Shown: positions 53,473 to 62,368 of the stretch, in pieces
Position numbering within the stretch: the stretch's first letter is position 1
Layout of the letters: every line of letters begins with the position of its first letter
Assembly: GCA_965214495.1 (NCBI GenBank)
Contig: OZ243958.1
Location: 2,418,001 to 2,482,000 of the forward strand
From: JANQOH01 sp965214495
GTDB lineage: Bacteria > Pseudomonadota > Alphaproteobacteria > UBA7887
Direction: 5' to 3'
DNA length: 64,000 nucleotides
Made by a program: the position numbers and the translations under genes
Notes under the pieces: model-generated
The model's database searches: none
Seen by the model: only the letters and a program-made list of their open reading frames with translations
Told to the model about the DNA's origin: nothing

Positions 53473-54881
53473 ATGACCGTTTCACACTCGCATCGCGTGA
53501 GCCGACGGCTCGCGGCGGCGGTCGCATTCGTGTGGCTCGCCGGCATACCTGCCCAGGCACTTGCCGACTATACGCTGATCGAACAGGACGGACTGAACGT
53601 CCGCGCGGCGGTGAACGCGGCCGCCGTGTTCATCGCCGATCGCGAAATCTGCTTCGGCGTGCCTTCGGGCCAAGGCTGGTGCAACTATACCGGCCCGGAT
53701 ACCGACAGCGACGACGCCAATCCGAGTCGCTTCGACGGCTTCGTGCAGGCGCGTCTTGCCGGCGATTTCTCGCTCGGCGGCGCCGGCCGCCTGTCCGGCC
53801 AAGCCTCCGTAGTCGCCGCGATGAGTGCGGGCGCGGGCGACATGTACGGTCTGAACGCCGACAATCCGAAGAACTAACGTTCTTCGAACTCGCCAATCTC
53901 GGCTGGGCCTCGGGCGAAACGTTGACATTCGCCGGCCTCGGAGAGGACGCGCTACAGATCACGTTCGGGAGACAGCGACTCCAGATCGGAGACGGCTTCC
54001 TGGTCTCCGACGCCATGAGCGATCTGTATCACGTGGCCTACTACAGCGCGCCGGGCAAGGCGTTCGACGACGAGTCGGTGGTCGTCCAGCTCGACGCGGG
54101 TCCACTGCGCTTCAAGGGATTCCGTGTCGGGGTCCGCGGAAGCGACGAGGTCGATGACGGCTGGAACCGGAAGGGCATCGAACTCGCAGGGATCGATGCG
54201 GAGTATGCGGTCGAAGGGCGCGGTTCCATCGGGCTGACCCGCTTCGAGGTTCGGGACGCCCCGCTCAGACCCGACTCCTATGAGGGCATGGACGTGACCA
54301 GCCTGCGCGGCCAGGGCAATCCCTTCGGCCCCGAGGGCATGGCGCCGTTGTTCCTGTCGGGCGAGTATGCCGTTCAGCGCGGCGGGGCGGGCGACATCGA
54401 CGCCAACGCCTGGTATCTGGAGGCTGGCTACAAGTTCGCGGATGCGCCGTGGGCGCCGTATCTCGGCTACCGCTACAGCCTGTTTTCCGGCGACGATCCA
54501 AACACCACCGCCAACGAAGCATGGTGGCAGCTTTTGCCGGGCTTCACGCGCGCTTGGCGAACATGGTACCAAGGCGAGATCATCAGCAACTATCTATGGC
54601 ACCGGAATCTACGGGTGCATCAGCTCCGGGCGACCGCGGCGCCGATGGACGGCGTGTCGGCCAACCTGCTCCTGTACGACTTCGACTACGACGAACCGTC
54701 GGGCACCGACAGGAACGTCGCGCGCGAACTGGATCTGATCGTCGACTGGACGGTGATCCCGAACGCCGGGTTCAGCTTCATCAACGGGATCGCCTGGCCC
54801 GACGACGGTCTCGTGCAGAGCGGCGGGTTCGGCAACGAAACCTCGATGATGTTCGGCATCTACGGCTGGGTGTCTTACTGA
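53473..54881 (+). pseudogene. Alginate-export-like outer-membrane beta-barrel, copy 2, frameshifted
   Basis: Paralogue of the 51552-52952 gene with the same signal peptide pattern and landmarks (LIEQDGLNVRAAV, FGRQRLQIGDGFLVSD, WYLEAGYKFADAPWAPYLGYRYSLFSGDDP, IYGWVSY). From ATG 53473 it reads to LNADNPKN and meets TAA at 53875-53877. Compared with copy 1 there are two extra bases in gaactaacg; the rest of the protein continues in another frame to 54881. Apart from this shift the reading is conserved, so inactivation is recent or a base-call error. Confidence 0.85.
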
Positions 54882-54917
54882 CCGCTTTCGTCGGCGCGGG
54901 GTTGGGTCGGAGAACGC

Positions 54918-56114
54918 TTATTCGTCTTCGGCCCCCTCGCGCCGCTTGGTGAGGACGCGGATCAGCCGCCGCCGCGAAACGATGCCCTGAAACCGCCCGT
55001 CGCCGCCGACCACGCCGACCGGACGGTCGGTATCGAGGATTGCCGGCAAGGCGTCTTCCAGCATCGCGTCCGCCGGCACGGTGGGCGGCATGTCCGCAAG
55101 GGCGCGGAGGCTCGCGCCATCGCCGTTCGCTCCGGCGGCGGCGACCAGTTTCTCTTCCGTGACCATGCCGCGAAAACGGTTGCCGTCGAACACGAACCCG
55201 TATTTCGCTCCGCGGTCGCGCATCTCGCGCAGGGCCTCTCCGGCGGTCTCGGCGGCGAGGCGCGGGCGCGGCGGGCGCATCACCTTGTCGGCGGTCAGAA
55301 CGCGGGCGCGGTTCACATCGCCGACGAAGGCGGCCACATAGTCGTCGGCGGGTTCCAGCAGAATCTCCTCCGGCGGACCTACCTGGCTCAACCGTCCGTC
55401 CTTGAGGATCGCGATCCGGTCGCCGAGCTTCAACGCCTCGTCGAGGTCGTGGGTGATGAAGACCACGGTCTTGCGAAGCCGGCCCTGAATCTCGATCAAC
55501 TGGTCCTGCATCCCGGACCGGATCAGCGGATCGAGCGCACTGAACGCCTCGTCCATGAGCAGGATATCCGGGTCGCCGCAGAGCGCGCGGGCGAGGCCGA
55601 CGCGCTGCTGCATCCCGCCCGATAGCTGACTCGGCCAGGAGTCCTCGTATCCGGCGAGGCCCACGGCCTCGATCCACTGCACCGCCCTGTGGCGCCGCCC
55701 GCGCCGGTTCACGCCGCGAATCTCCAGGCTGTAGGCGACGTTCTCCGCCACCGTGCGGTGCGGTAACAGACCGAAGCGCTGAAACACCATGGCCGTTTTC
55801 TCGCGCCGGAACTCGCGCAGCGCGTCTTCGTCGAGCGTCAACACATCGAGACCGTCGATGACGATCCGCCCGGCGGTGGGCTCGATCAGGCGGTTCAGAT
55901 GCCGGATCAGCGTCGATTTGCCGGACCCCGAAAGCCCCATGACGACGAAGGTCTCGCCCTCCTCCATCGACAGGCTGACGTCGTCCAAGCCGACCGTGTT
56001 ACCGGTCTCGGCGAGGATTTTCTCCTTGCTTTCGCCGCCGCGGGCGCGCGCCAAGGCATCCTCGGGCGACGGTCCGAAAATCTTGTAAACGCCCTCGACT
56101 TCGATCTTCGCCAT
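54918..56114 (-). CDS. proV: Glycine betaine/proline ABC transporter ATP-binding protein
   Basis: 398 aa, quaternary-amine transporter ATPase: VMGLSGSGKSTLIRHLNRL (Walker A), FQRFGLLPHRTVAENV, LSGGMQQRVGLARAL (signature), ILLMDEAFSALDPLIR (Walker B), and a C-terminal pair of CBS domains. N-terminal KIFG is typical of ProV. Last gene of proXWV. Confidence 0.93.
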   Translation of the reverse strand: MAKIEVEGVYKIFGPSPEDALARARGGESKEKILAETGNTVGLDDVSLSMEEGETFVVMGLSGSGKSTLIRHLNRLIEPTAGRIVIDGLDVLTLDEDALREFRREKTAMVFQRFGLLPHRTVAENVAYSLEIRGVNRRGRRHRAVQWIEAVGLAGYEDSWPSQLSGGMQQRVGLARALCGDPDILLMDEAFSALDPLIRSGMQDQLIEIQGRLRKTVVFITHDLDEALKLGDRIAILKDGRLSQVGPPEEILLEPADDYVAAFVGDVNRARVLTADKVMRPPRPRLAAETAGEALREMRDRGAKYGFVFDGNRFRGMVTEEKLVAAAGANGDGASLRALADMPPTVPADAMLEDALPAILDTDRPVGVVGGDGRFQGIVSRRRLIRVLTKRREGAEDE

Positions 56115-56149
56115 CGCGTCCCCGCCTCGCCCCCTGGGAGCGCGCGTGT

Positions 56150-57043
56150 CTATCTCTCGATGTCCAGATGTCTCTGAAGGCGCCGGCCGTAAGCTTGCGA
56201 CATCCGGTCGAGAACGATGGCGATCGCCGCGATGGCCAGCCCGTTGAACAGGCCAAGCGCGAAATACTGGTTGGTGATCGCCTTCAGTACCGGCTGCCCC
56301 AAGCCCTGCACGCCGATCATCGAGGCGATCACCACCATCGCCAACGCCATCATGATGGTCTGGTTGACGCCCGCCATGATGTTCGGCAGGGCGAGCGGGA
56401 TCTGCACGCCGAACAGACGCTGGCGGTTGCTGGCGCCGAAGGCGTCGGCGGCTTCGAGCACGTCCTTGTCCACGAGGCGGATTCCCAGATCGGTCAGGCG
56501 GATCACCGGCGGGATCGCGTAGATCACCACCGCGATCGTCCCCGGCACCCGGCCGATGCCGAGCAGCATGACCACCGGAATCAGATAGACGAAGCTCGGC
56601 ATGGTCTGCATGACGTCGAGAACCGGCGTGACCGCGGCGCGCGTGCGGTCGGACCGCGCCATCATGATGCCGACGGGAATGCCGACCGCGACCGATATCA
56701 GCGTGCAGAAGATGATGATCGCGATCGTCCGCATCGTGTCTTCCCACATGCCGAAGACGCCGATGGCGACGAACGCCGCCACGATGCCGACCACCAGCGT
56801 CAGTTTGCGGCCTGCGAGCCAGGCGAGGCCCGCGACGGCTGCGATCACCAGCCACCACGGGAGGTCGAGCAGAAAACGCTCGAACCAGATCATGGACTGC
56901 AACAGCGGATCGAAAAACCCTTCGATCGCCTCACCCCAAGCGCGGGAGAACGCCTTGTAGCCCTCGTCGATGCTCTTGCGGAGCGCGCGCAGGGACTGGC
57001 GCGGCAATTCCGGAAACTCGAACAACCATTCGGGTCCGGCCAT
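56150..57043 (-). CDS. proW: Glycine betaine/proline ABC transporter permease
   Basis: 297 aa. A soluble N-terminal part, then membrane helices (WWLVIAAVAGLAWLAG, LVVGIVAAFVAIGVFGMW) and the permease core: TPVLDVMQTMPSFVYLIPVVMLLGIG, and the EAA loop EAADAFGASNRQRLFGVQIPLALPNIMAGVNQ. Lies between proX and proV, 35 bases from the latter. Confidence 0.93.
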   Translation of the reverse strand: MAGPEWLFEFPELPRQSLRALRKSIDEGYKAFSRAWGEAIEGFFDPLLQSMIWFERFLLDLPWWLVIAAVAGLAWLAGRKLTLVVGIVAAFVAIGVFGMWEDTMRTIAIIIFCTLISVAVGIPVGIMMARSDRTRAAVTPVLDVMQTMPSFVYLIPVVMLLGIGRVPGTIAVVIYAIPPVIRLTDLGIRLVDKDVLEAADAFGASNRQRLFGVQIPLALPNIMAGVNQTIMMALAMVVIASMIGVQGLGQPVLKAITNQYFALGLFNGLAIAAIAIVLDRMSQAYGRRLQRHLDIER

Positions 57044-57089
57044 GCCGCGCGTCCCTGGAACGGGCGATGGGGGAAGCAGCGGGGGCCGC

Positions 57090-58097
57090 TTAACCCTCGA
57101 TCGCCGCTCTCACTTTCGCCGCCGCATCATCCGAGAGCCACGCCGCCCACACGTCCGGATATTCCTCGAGGAAATACCAGGCCGCGTCCTCGCCCTCCGC
57201 CTGATTGTCGTCCATATAGACGAGTATCTCGTTGATGACGTCGTTGGGCCAGCCCCGGGCCTCGATATAGGCCAGGCCGTCGGACGAGGCCTCGGCGAAC
57301 CGCGACGTCACGACTGTGGCGACATAGGCCGTGACCCAGGCGTTGGGACGCGGATCCGGACAATCCTCGATCGATGTGCATTCCCTCCAGTGGTCGGGAT
57401 CGTGCCCGACGCCGAAATCCAGCCGCAACATGGCGTATCGGCCCATGATTGCGGTCGGCGACCAGTAATATCCGAGCCACGGTTCCTCGCGTTCATAGGC
57501 GTTGATCAGGGCGCCGTCGAGGCCGGCGGCCGAACCGGGATCGACCAGTTCGAAGTTCTTGTCTTCGCCGCCATAGGCACGGAACAGGTTGCCGTTGATG
57601 AGCTGACAGCCCCAGCCGGACGGGCAGGTATAGACCCCGCCGAGATCGGTGTATTCGGGGTGCGCGAACAGGTCGGAGCGTGCGAGCGCGTCCTCGATGG
57701 TCACGATCTCGGGGTAGGCGTCCTTGACGTATTGGGGGATCCACCAGCCCTCGACGCCGCCCTCGGTCAGCACTTTCCCGGCATAGCGCAGCCGGCCTTC
57801 GGCCACCGCCGCGTCAAGCACCTCGCGCACCGAATTGGCCCACACTTCGGGGGCTACGTCGGGCTCGCCCTTCTCTGCCATCGAAGTGACGGTCGGCACC
57901 GTGTCGCCCGGCACCATCTGCACCTCGCAGCCATAACCTTCCTCGAGAACGATCTTGTCCACATGCGCCGCGAACGAGGCGGAGGGCCAGTTCATGTCGG
58001 CGACGGTTATCTGGCCGCACTCTGCGGCGACCGGCTGCGCCCCGGCCAGCACGATGCCGAGAGCGAGACCCGACGCGGCAATGAGATAGGTTTTCAT
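57090..58097 (-). CDS. proX: Glycine betaine/proline-type substrate-binding protein
   Basis: 335 aa with signal peptide (MKTYLIAASGLALGIVLAGA). OpuAC/ProX domain: ITVADMNWPSASFAAHVDKIVLEEGYGCEV, EVWANS, GWWIPQYVKDAYPEI, and Trp-rich ligand segments (GYYWSPTAIM). First gene of the transporter operon. The bound ligand is probably a quaternary amine but cannot be fixed. Confidence 0.9.
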   Translation of the reverse strand: MKTYLIAASGLALGIVLAGAQPVAAECGQITVADMNWPSASFAAHVDKIVLEEGYGCEVQMVPGDTVPTVTSMAEKGEPDVAPEVWANSVREVLDAAVAEGRLRYAGKVLTEGGVEGWWIPQYVKDAYPEIVTIEDALARSDLFAHPEYTDLGGVYTCPSGWGCQLINGNLFRAYGGEDKNFELVDPGSAAGLDGALINAYEREEPWLGYYWSPTAIMGRYAMLRLDFGVGHDPDHWRECTSIEDCPDPRPNAWVTAYVATVVTSRFAEASSDGLAYIEARGWPNDVINEILVYMDDNQAEGEDAAWYFLEEYPDVWAAWLSDDAAAKVRAAIEG

Positions 58098-58192
58098 CGC
58101 GCGGTCTCCTTATGTTTGTAACGACGGCAATGCTAACATGGCGGGGGAGACGCCGCAAACCGGGCGGCGCCGGCAACCGAGGAGCAGCCCCG

Positions 58193-59086
58193 ATGACCCC
58201 CGAACAGGTCCTTTCCCACCCGGCACGGGTGCTGAGCCAAGCGCAGCGCGAAGCCTATTTCGCCGACGGCTACGTGCTGATCGAAAGGCTGATCTCCGAC
58301 GAGTGGCTCGAGCGGTTGCGCGCGGTGACCGCCGAATTCGTCGAGAAGAGCCGCGGCGTCGCGGAGTCCGACGACGTCTTCGACCTGGCGCCGGAGCACG
58401 ATGCCGCGCGGCCGACGATCCGCCGCATCAAGGAACCCGATGCACGCCATCCCGCCTATTGGGATTTCGCGACCGGGATCATCGCCGACGTGGCCGCCGA
58501 CCTGGTGGGGCCCGACGTCGTGTTCCATCACTCCAAGCTCAACTTCAAATGGCGCAGCGGCGGCAATGCGGTGCAGTGGCACCAGGACATCCAGTTCTAT
58601 CCGCACACGAACTACAGCCCGCTGACGATCGGGACCTATCTCTACGACGCCGGCGCGGACGACGGTCCGGTGGCGATCCTGCCGGGAAGCCACGAAGGGC
58701 CGCTCTACGACCTCTATGACGGCAACGGCCAGTGGACCGGGGCGCTGTCGGAGGCGGACGCGGGGGCGCTGGACCTGGGCGGGGTCAGGCATCTGACCGG
58801 TCCTGCGGGGTCGATCACGGTGCACAACTGCCGCGCGGTTCACGGTTCGCCGCCAAGCGCCGCGAGCACGGGCCGGCCGCTGCTGCTCAACGCCTACGCC
58901 GCGGCCGACGCCTTCGCCTACACGCCCAACCCGTCGGGAACGCACCACTACCGGCAGGTCGTGCGCGGCAAGGCGGCGCGCATGGCGCAACACGACCCGC
59001 GCCCCTGCCCCATTCCGCCGGACTGGTCGGGCGGCTATACCTCGATCTTCGCCGCGCAGGCGGGCGAAGACGCTGCGGCGCCCTGA
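58193..59086 (+). CDS. Phytanoyl-CoA dioxygenase (PhyH) family protein
   Basis: 297 aa Fe(II)/2-oxoglutarate oxygenase. Iron ligands are in VQWHQDIQF (HxD) and the distal His in NCRAVHGSPP; the DGPVAILPGSHEGPLYDLY and GRPLLLNAY segments are characteristic. It does not carry the ectoine hydroxylase pattern. Divergent from proXWV (96 bases), so a role in modifying an imported quaternary amine is possible but unproven. ATG 58193 follows gaggagc. Confidence 0.85.
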   Translation: MTPEQVLSHPARVLSQAQREAYFADGYVLIERLISDEWLERLRAVTAEFVEKSRGVAESDDVFDLAPEHDAARPTIRRIKEPDARHPAYWDFATGIIADVAADLVGPDVVFHHSKLNFKWRSGGNAVQWHQDIQFYPHTNYSPLTIGTYLYDAGADDGPVAILPGSHEGPLYDLYDGNGQWTGALSEADAGALDLGGVRHLTGPAGSITVHNCRAVHGSPPSAASTGRPLLLNAYAAADAFAYTPNPSGTHHYRQVVRGKAARMAQHDPRPCPIPPDWSGGYTSIFAAQAGEDAAAP

Positions 59087-59132
59087 GCCGCTTCGAAGCG
59101 GCTCCCGGGCACCGCAGCGCTCGGAGCGGTTT

Positions 59133-59579
59133 CTATTCCGCCGAGGTTTGCGGGATGAAGTCGGAAGCGACCGATTGCTGGAGCATCAGCACGCAGTCTT
59201 CCGGCCCCACGCAGGAGTCGCCGTGCATCTCGCCGCCCGGCTGGAAAACGTAGGAACCCGGCGGCAATATGCGTTCCTCGCCGGTTGCCGTGAACGAGTG
59301 TTTCCACGTCCCGGTCAGATTCACCCCGTGATACGCGCCGGTGTGCGCGTGCACGGGCACGACGAAGCCGGCGGGCAGTTTGACCAGGCGCACATGCGCC
59401 CCGGCGGACGGATCGCCCCAGAGCACGCCGAGGCCCACCTGCGAGCCCGGCCGTATGGGCCGCCACTCGACCTGGTCGAGCGCGATCATCGTTCCCTGGT
59501 TCGCGTGGCCGTCGGCGTGGGCCAGGCCCGCGGCGGCGATCGTCAGCGCCGCGGCCAGCGGCAAGCACAGCTTCTTCAT
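59133..59579 (-). CDS. Secreted cupin-domain protein
   Basis: 148 aa. Signal peptide (KKLCLPLAAALTIAAAGLAHA), then a cupin: VRLVKLPAGFVVPVHAHTGAYHGVNLTG with two His of motif 1, and LPPGSYVFQPGGEMHGDSC of motif 2. The metal site looks intact. Similar to DUF4437-type cupins. ATG 59579 has gggag seven bases upstream. Substrate unknown. Confidence 0.75.
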   Translation of the reverse strand: MKKLCLPLAAALTIAAAGLAHADGHANQGTMIALDQVEWRPIRPGSQVGLGVLWGDPSAGAHVRLVKLPAGFVVPVHAHTGAYHGVNLTGTWKHSFTATGEERILPPGSYVFQPGGEMHGDSCVGPEDCVLMLQQSVASDFIPQTSAE

Positions 59580-59638
59580 CGTCATCTCCCTGCCTTCGAC
59601 AAGCGCGGCCTGGACGCCGCGCGGGTGGAAACCGCCGG

Positions 59639-61006
59639 TCAGGCGGGCACGCCTTGCGGCGCGTTGGCGCGGCCGAAAGCGGCCTCCATCTCACGACGGA
59701 CGCGCACGGCGTGGTCGGACTCGTCGATCGCGGCGTCGGACCAGCGAAGCAGTTCGCCCTCGGCGATGTCGCGCATCAGCGGCGCGCCACTCGCCAGCCC
59801 CAGCGGCAGGCCGCCGAAACCCAGCGAGTCAGGGGCCGGAACCTGCTTGCCCCACACCATGTAACCGCCCTCGCCGTCGAGCATTTCGCCCTTCTTCAGC
59901 GGCCGTTTGGCGCAGGCCACGACGTCGGAGCGAAACCCGGCGGGCGCGCCGGTCGGCTCGCCGCGCAAGGCCGCCGAAGCCACCGAAATGCCGAGTTCGA
60001 GACCGATCATGTGGGTCGGCCGATAGAGCGCGCCATAACGGAACTCGCTGTCGGGCAACATGCGGTATTCCTCGAAGCAGTGGCGCACATAGTCGTTGTC
60101 GGCCTCGATCACCACGAAGGTGCCGAGCATGAGATCGTTCTCCACCGGCGACATGTCGCGATGCAGCGACGACACCACCTCGGTGGTTCCCGCGTGGCTG
60201 ACCGCGCCGCCGGCGGTCGCCGGTTTCAGCGTCTCGGCGAGATCGTAGCGCGAGCAGGGCGGGAAGGAGAGGCCGCCCGGCTGCGGCGTGAGCCCGGTGG
60301 CGTTGCACACCGCAGTCATCTCGATCCCCGACTTGGTGCCGTCGATGAACGAGTTGAACATTTTGGGGTTCATGCCGCCGCGCTCCGCGGTCTCGCGCCC
60401 GAAGTGAAAGTTGTCCCACACGGTTTCCGGCGTCGAACGGTGGAATTCGGGGTGGTAGCGCGTGCCCTTGCCGGCGCACACCACCCGGAAACCGCAGGCG
60501 CGCGCCCAATCGACATGTTCGCAGATCAGTGCCGGCTGGTCGCCCCATGCGAGGCTGTAAACGACCCCTGCCCGCTCGGCGCGGCGCGCGAGCAACGGCC
60601 CGGCGACGACGTCGGCCTCGACATTGACCATGACCACGTGCTTGCCGTTGGCGATGGCGTCGAGGCAGTGGCGGATGCCGACCCGAGGATCGCCGGTGGC
60701 CTCGACCACCACGTCGAGCGCCGGATGGGCGATCAGCGCGGCGGAGTCGTCGCCGATCCAGGTGGCGCCGGACGCTGCGGCGCGGTCGAGGTCGGCGGCG
60801 GCGATCCGCTCGTCGCTCCAGCCGCCGGCGCGGCAATTCGCGCGCGCCCGGGCGACGTCCAGATCGGCGATACCGAGCACGTGCAGGCCCTTGGTCAACT
60901 GCGCCTGGGCGAGGAACATAGTGCCGAACTTGCCGGCGCCGATCAGCCCGACACGCACCGGCGCGCCCGCCTCGGCGCGTTCGGCCAATAGTCTCGAAAG
61001 GTTCAT
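59639..61006 (-). CDS. NAD(P)-dependent oxidoreductase with SAF domain (homoserine-dehydrogenase-like)
   Basis: 455 aa. N-terminal Rossmann part: VRVGLIGAGKFGTMFLAQAQ, VVEATGDPRVGIRHCLDAI, GKHVVMVNVEADVVAGPLLA; a middle catalytic-type segment (AGKGTRYHPEFHRSTPETVW); and a C-terminal SAF-like part (VVACAKRPLKKGEMLDGEGG). Such proteins are often labelled FlgA-like or homoserine-dehydrogenase-like; the reaction is not established here. Confidence 0.7.
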   Translation of the reverse strand: MNLSRLLAERAEAGAPVRVGLIGAGKFGTMFLAQAQLTKGLHVLGIADLDVARARANCRAGGWSDERIAAADLDRAAASGATWIGDDSAALIAHPALDVVVEATGDPRVGIRHCLDAIANGKHVVMVNVEADVVAGPLLARRAERAGVVYSLAWGDQPALICEHVDWARACGFRVVCAGKGTRYHPEFHRSTPETVWDNFHFGRETAERGGMNPKMFNSFIDGTKSGIEMTAVCNATGLTPQPGGLSFPPCSRYDLAETLKPATAGGAVSHAGTTEVVSSLHRDMSPVENDLMLGTFVVIEADNDYVRHCFEEYRMLPDSEFRYGALYRPTHMIGLELGISVASAALRGEPTGAPAGFRSDVVACAKRPLKKGEMLDGEGGYMVWGKQVPAPDSLGFGGLPLGLASGAPLMRDIAEGELLRWSDAAIDESDHAVRVRREMEAAFGRANAPQGVPA

Positions 61007-61240
61007 CGCAACTCTCCGGCAAGGGCGGCGCCAACCGTAAGAGGCCGGCGACAGATGGGCAAGCGCCGGCGATCTTTCCGGCGCCGGGCCGGGCGACCCG
61101 CGTGCGTCTTCTGCGCCGGCTCGCCGGGACCGGACGGGCAGGGCGTGCCGCCCTCCGCGCTGCGCTTCCGTAGCCTCGACTCGTTGGGCGATGCAGCGCC
61201 GGCAGCCTTATGTCGCGGGTGGCGCGACAGCTGCCCCCGG

Positions 61241-61294
61241 GGTGCGCCGGCGTCCCGCCGGCACGATACGATGCCGGCGAGACGCCGGCGCACC
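61241..61294. repeat. Large near-perfect inverted repeat (23-bp arms)
   Basis: Arm ggtgcgccggcgtcccgccg-gca (61241-61263), 8-base loop cgatacga, and the complementary arm 61272-61294. Only one position differs, and that would be a G:U pair in RNA. A few C/G bases outside the arms could extend the stem. It may be a terminator-like or REP-type intergenic element; no other copy was seen in the window. Confidence 0.8.
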
Positions 61295-61414
61295 GGGGAA
61301 GACGCGACCGAATGCGCGGTTTTCCGTCGCGTTCGCGGTCGAGCGCCCGGCCGTCCCGGCCCGCCCGCGCCGGCCCCGGGGACGCGGGCCACGCCGAACC
61401 CTACGGTATTCCGA

Positions 61415-61466
61415 ATTGGACGCTGATACATTCCGCATTGGACGGAACATGAATCCATATTGGACG
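61415..61466 (+). promoter_or_regulatory. Three ATTGGACG boxes at 22-bp spacing
   Basis: ATTGGACG begins at 61415, 61437 and 61459, exactly 22 bases apart (about two helical turns), ending seven bases before the ATPase start. Direct repeats phased on one face of the helix are typical of cooperative regulator binding. No protein is known to me for this box. Confidence 0.5.
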
Positions 61467-61473
61467 CTACGCC

Positions 61474-62290
61474 ATGCCCGATCAGACGGCTGGATACGAA
61501 ACATTCGTCGCGCGCCATGCCGAGCGCCGGGTCCGCACGGCACTTGCGGACACCCGCATCGTCGCCCTTGTCGGGCCGCGCCAGTCCGGCAAGACAGCGC
61601 TCGCCCGCCGCATCGGCGAGAGCGACGGCCGCCCCTTCGTCACGCTCGACGACGACCAATTCAGGCGCTTCGCCCAGGATGATCCGACGGGCTTCATGCG
61701 TGGGCAACCCACGGCCGTGATCGATGAAATCCAGCGCGCGCCGGACCCACCGCCGACCTGGTCTGGCGCGTCGTTTCCGGCGGCTTTCCCGAGGCCCTGT
61801 CCCGCACCGCGCCGGCGCGCCGGCGGGCGTGGTTGCGCGCCAATGCGCGCGCCCTCGCCGAACGCGATGTTTCCGAGCTTGCCGCGGTCGGGAAGCCGGC
61901 CGAGATGGTTCGCCTGATCGACCACGCGGCCTTGGCCGCCGGCCGGTTGCTCAACATGTCCGCGCTGGGGTCGCAGCTCGGCGTGAACGGCAAGATGATC
62001 GACCGCTGGCTTGCCTTGCTCGAACACATGTTCCTGATACGCCGCGTTCGCGCTTGGCATCGCGGCGATCTGAAACGGCTCGTCAAGGCGCCGAAGCTGG
62101 TGTTTCTGGATTCCGGCCTGTTGGCGGCGCTGCGGCGGGTCGGGGCGGCAGATATTGCCGCGGACCGCCGGGCGCTGGGGCCGCTTCTCGAATGTTTCGT
62201 TCATGCCGAGCTCGCGGTTGACGAACGACCCCCGCTGATGTACAGAATGCGTCATCAAAACACGCGGATCACTGATTTCTCATGTGCTCC
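61474..62290 (+). pseudogene. AAA_14/DUF4143 ATPase with internal deletion and frameshift
   Basis: From ATG 61474 the N-terminal ATPase part is recognisable: VRTALADTRIVALVGPRQSGKTALARRI (Walker A) and AVIDEIQRAPD (Walker B). The normal ~100 residues after this (with the LTGSA motif) are missing. Near 61745 the frame changes and resumes at DLVWRVVSGGFPEALSR, then the DUF4143-type part: RALAERDV, LNMSALGSQLGVNGKMIDRWLALLEHMFLIRRV, KAPKLVFLDSGLLAAL. The C-terminal end is also lost. These proteins are common in toxin-antitoxin-like and mobile contexts. The gene is dead. Confidence 0.75.
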
Positions 62291-62368
62291 GCGACGCCGT
62301 CAGTCGGCGGTGGAACTGGGATGGCGATACAATCTTGCAGCAGGGAGAACTCCTGTGAAAGGATCACC

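Larger units (their letters stand above)
61007..61473. other. 467-base gap without a supported gene
   Basis: The stretch is very GC-rich and has open frames on both strands without codon bias or recognisable product. It holds a long hairpin (61241-61294) and three ATTGGACG boxes (61415-61466), listed separately. Confidence 0.7.

Noticed and set aside
58193..59086. Ectoine hydroxylase EctD
   Set aside because: General PhyH motifs are present but the EctD-specific pattern around the first iron ligand is not, and no ectABC is nearby.
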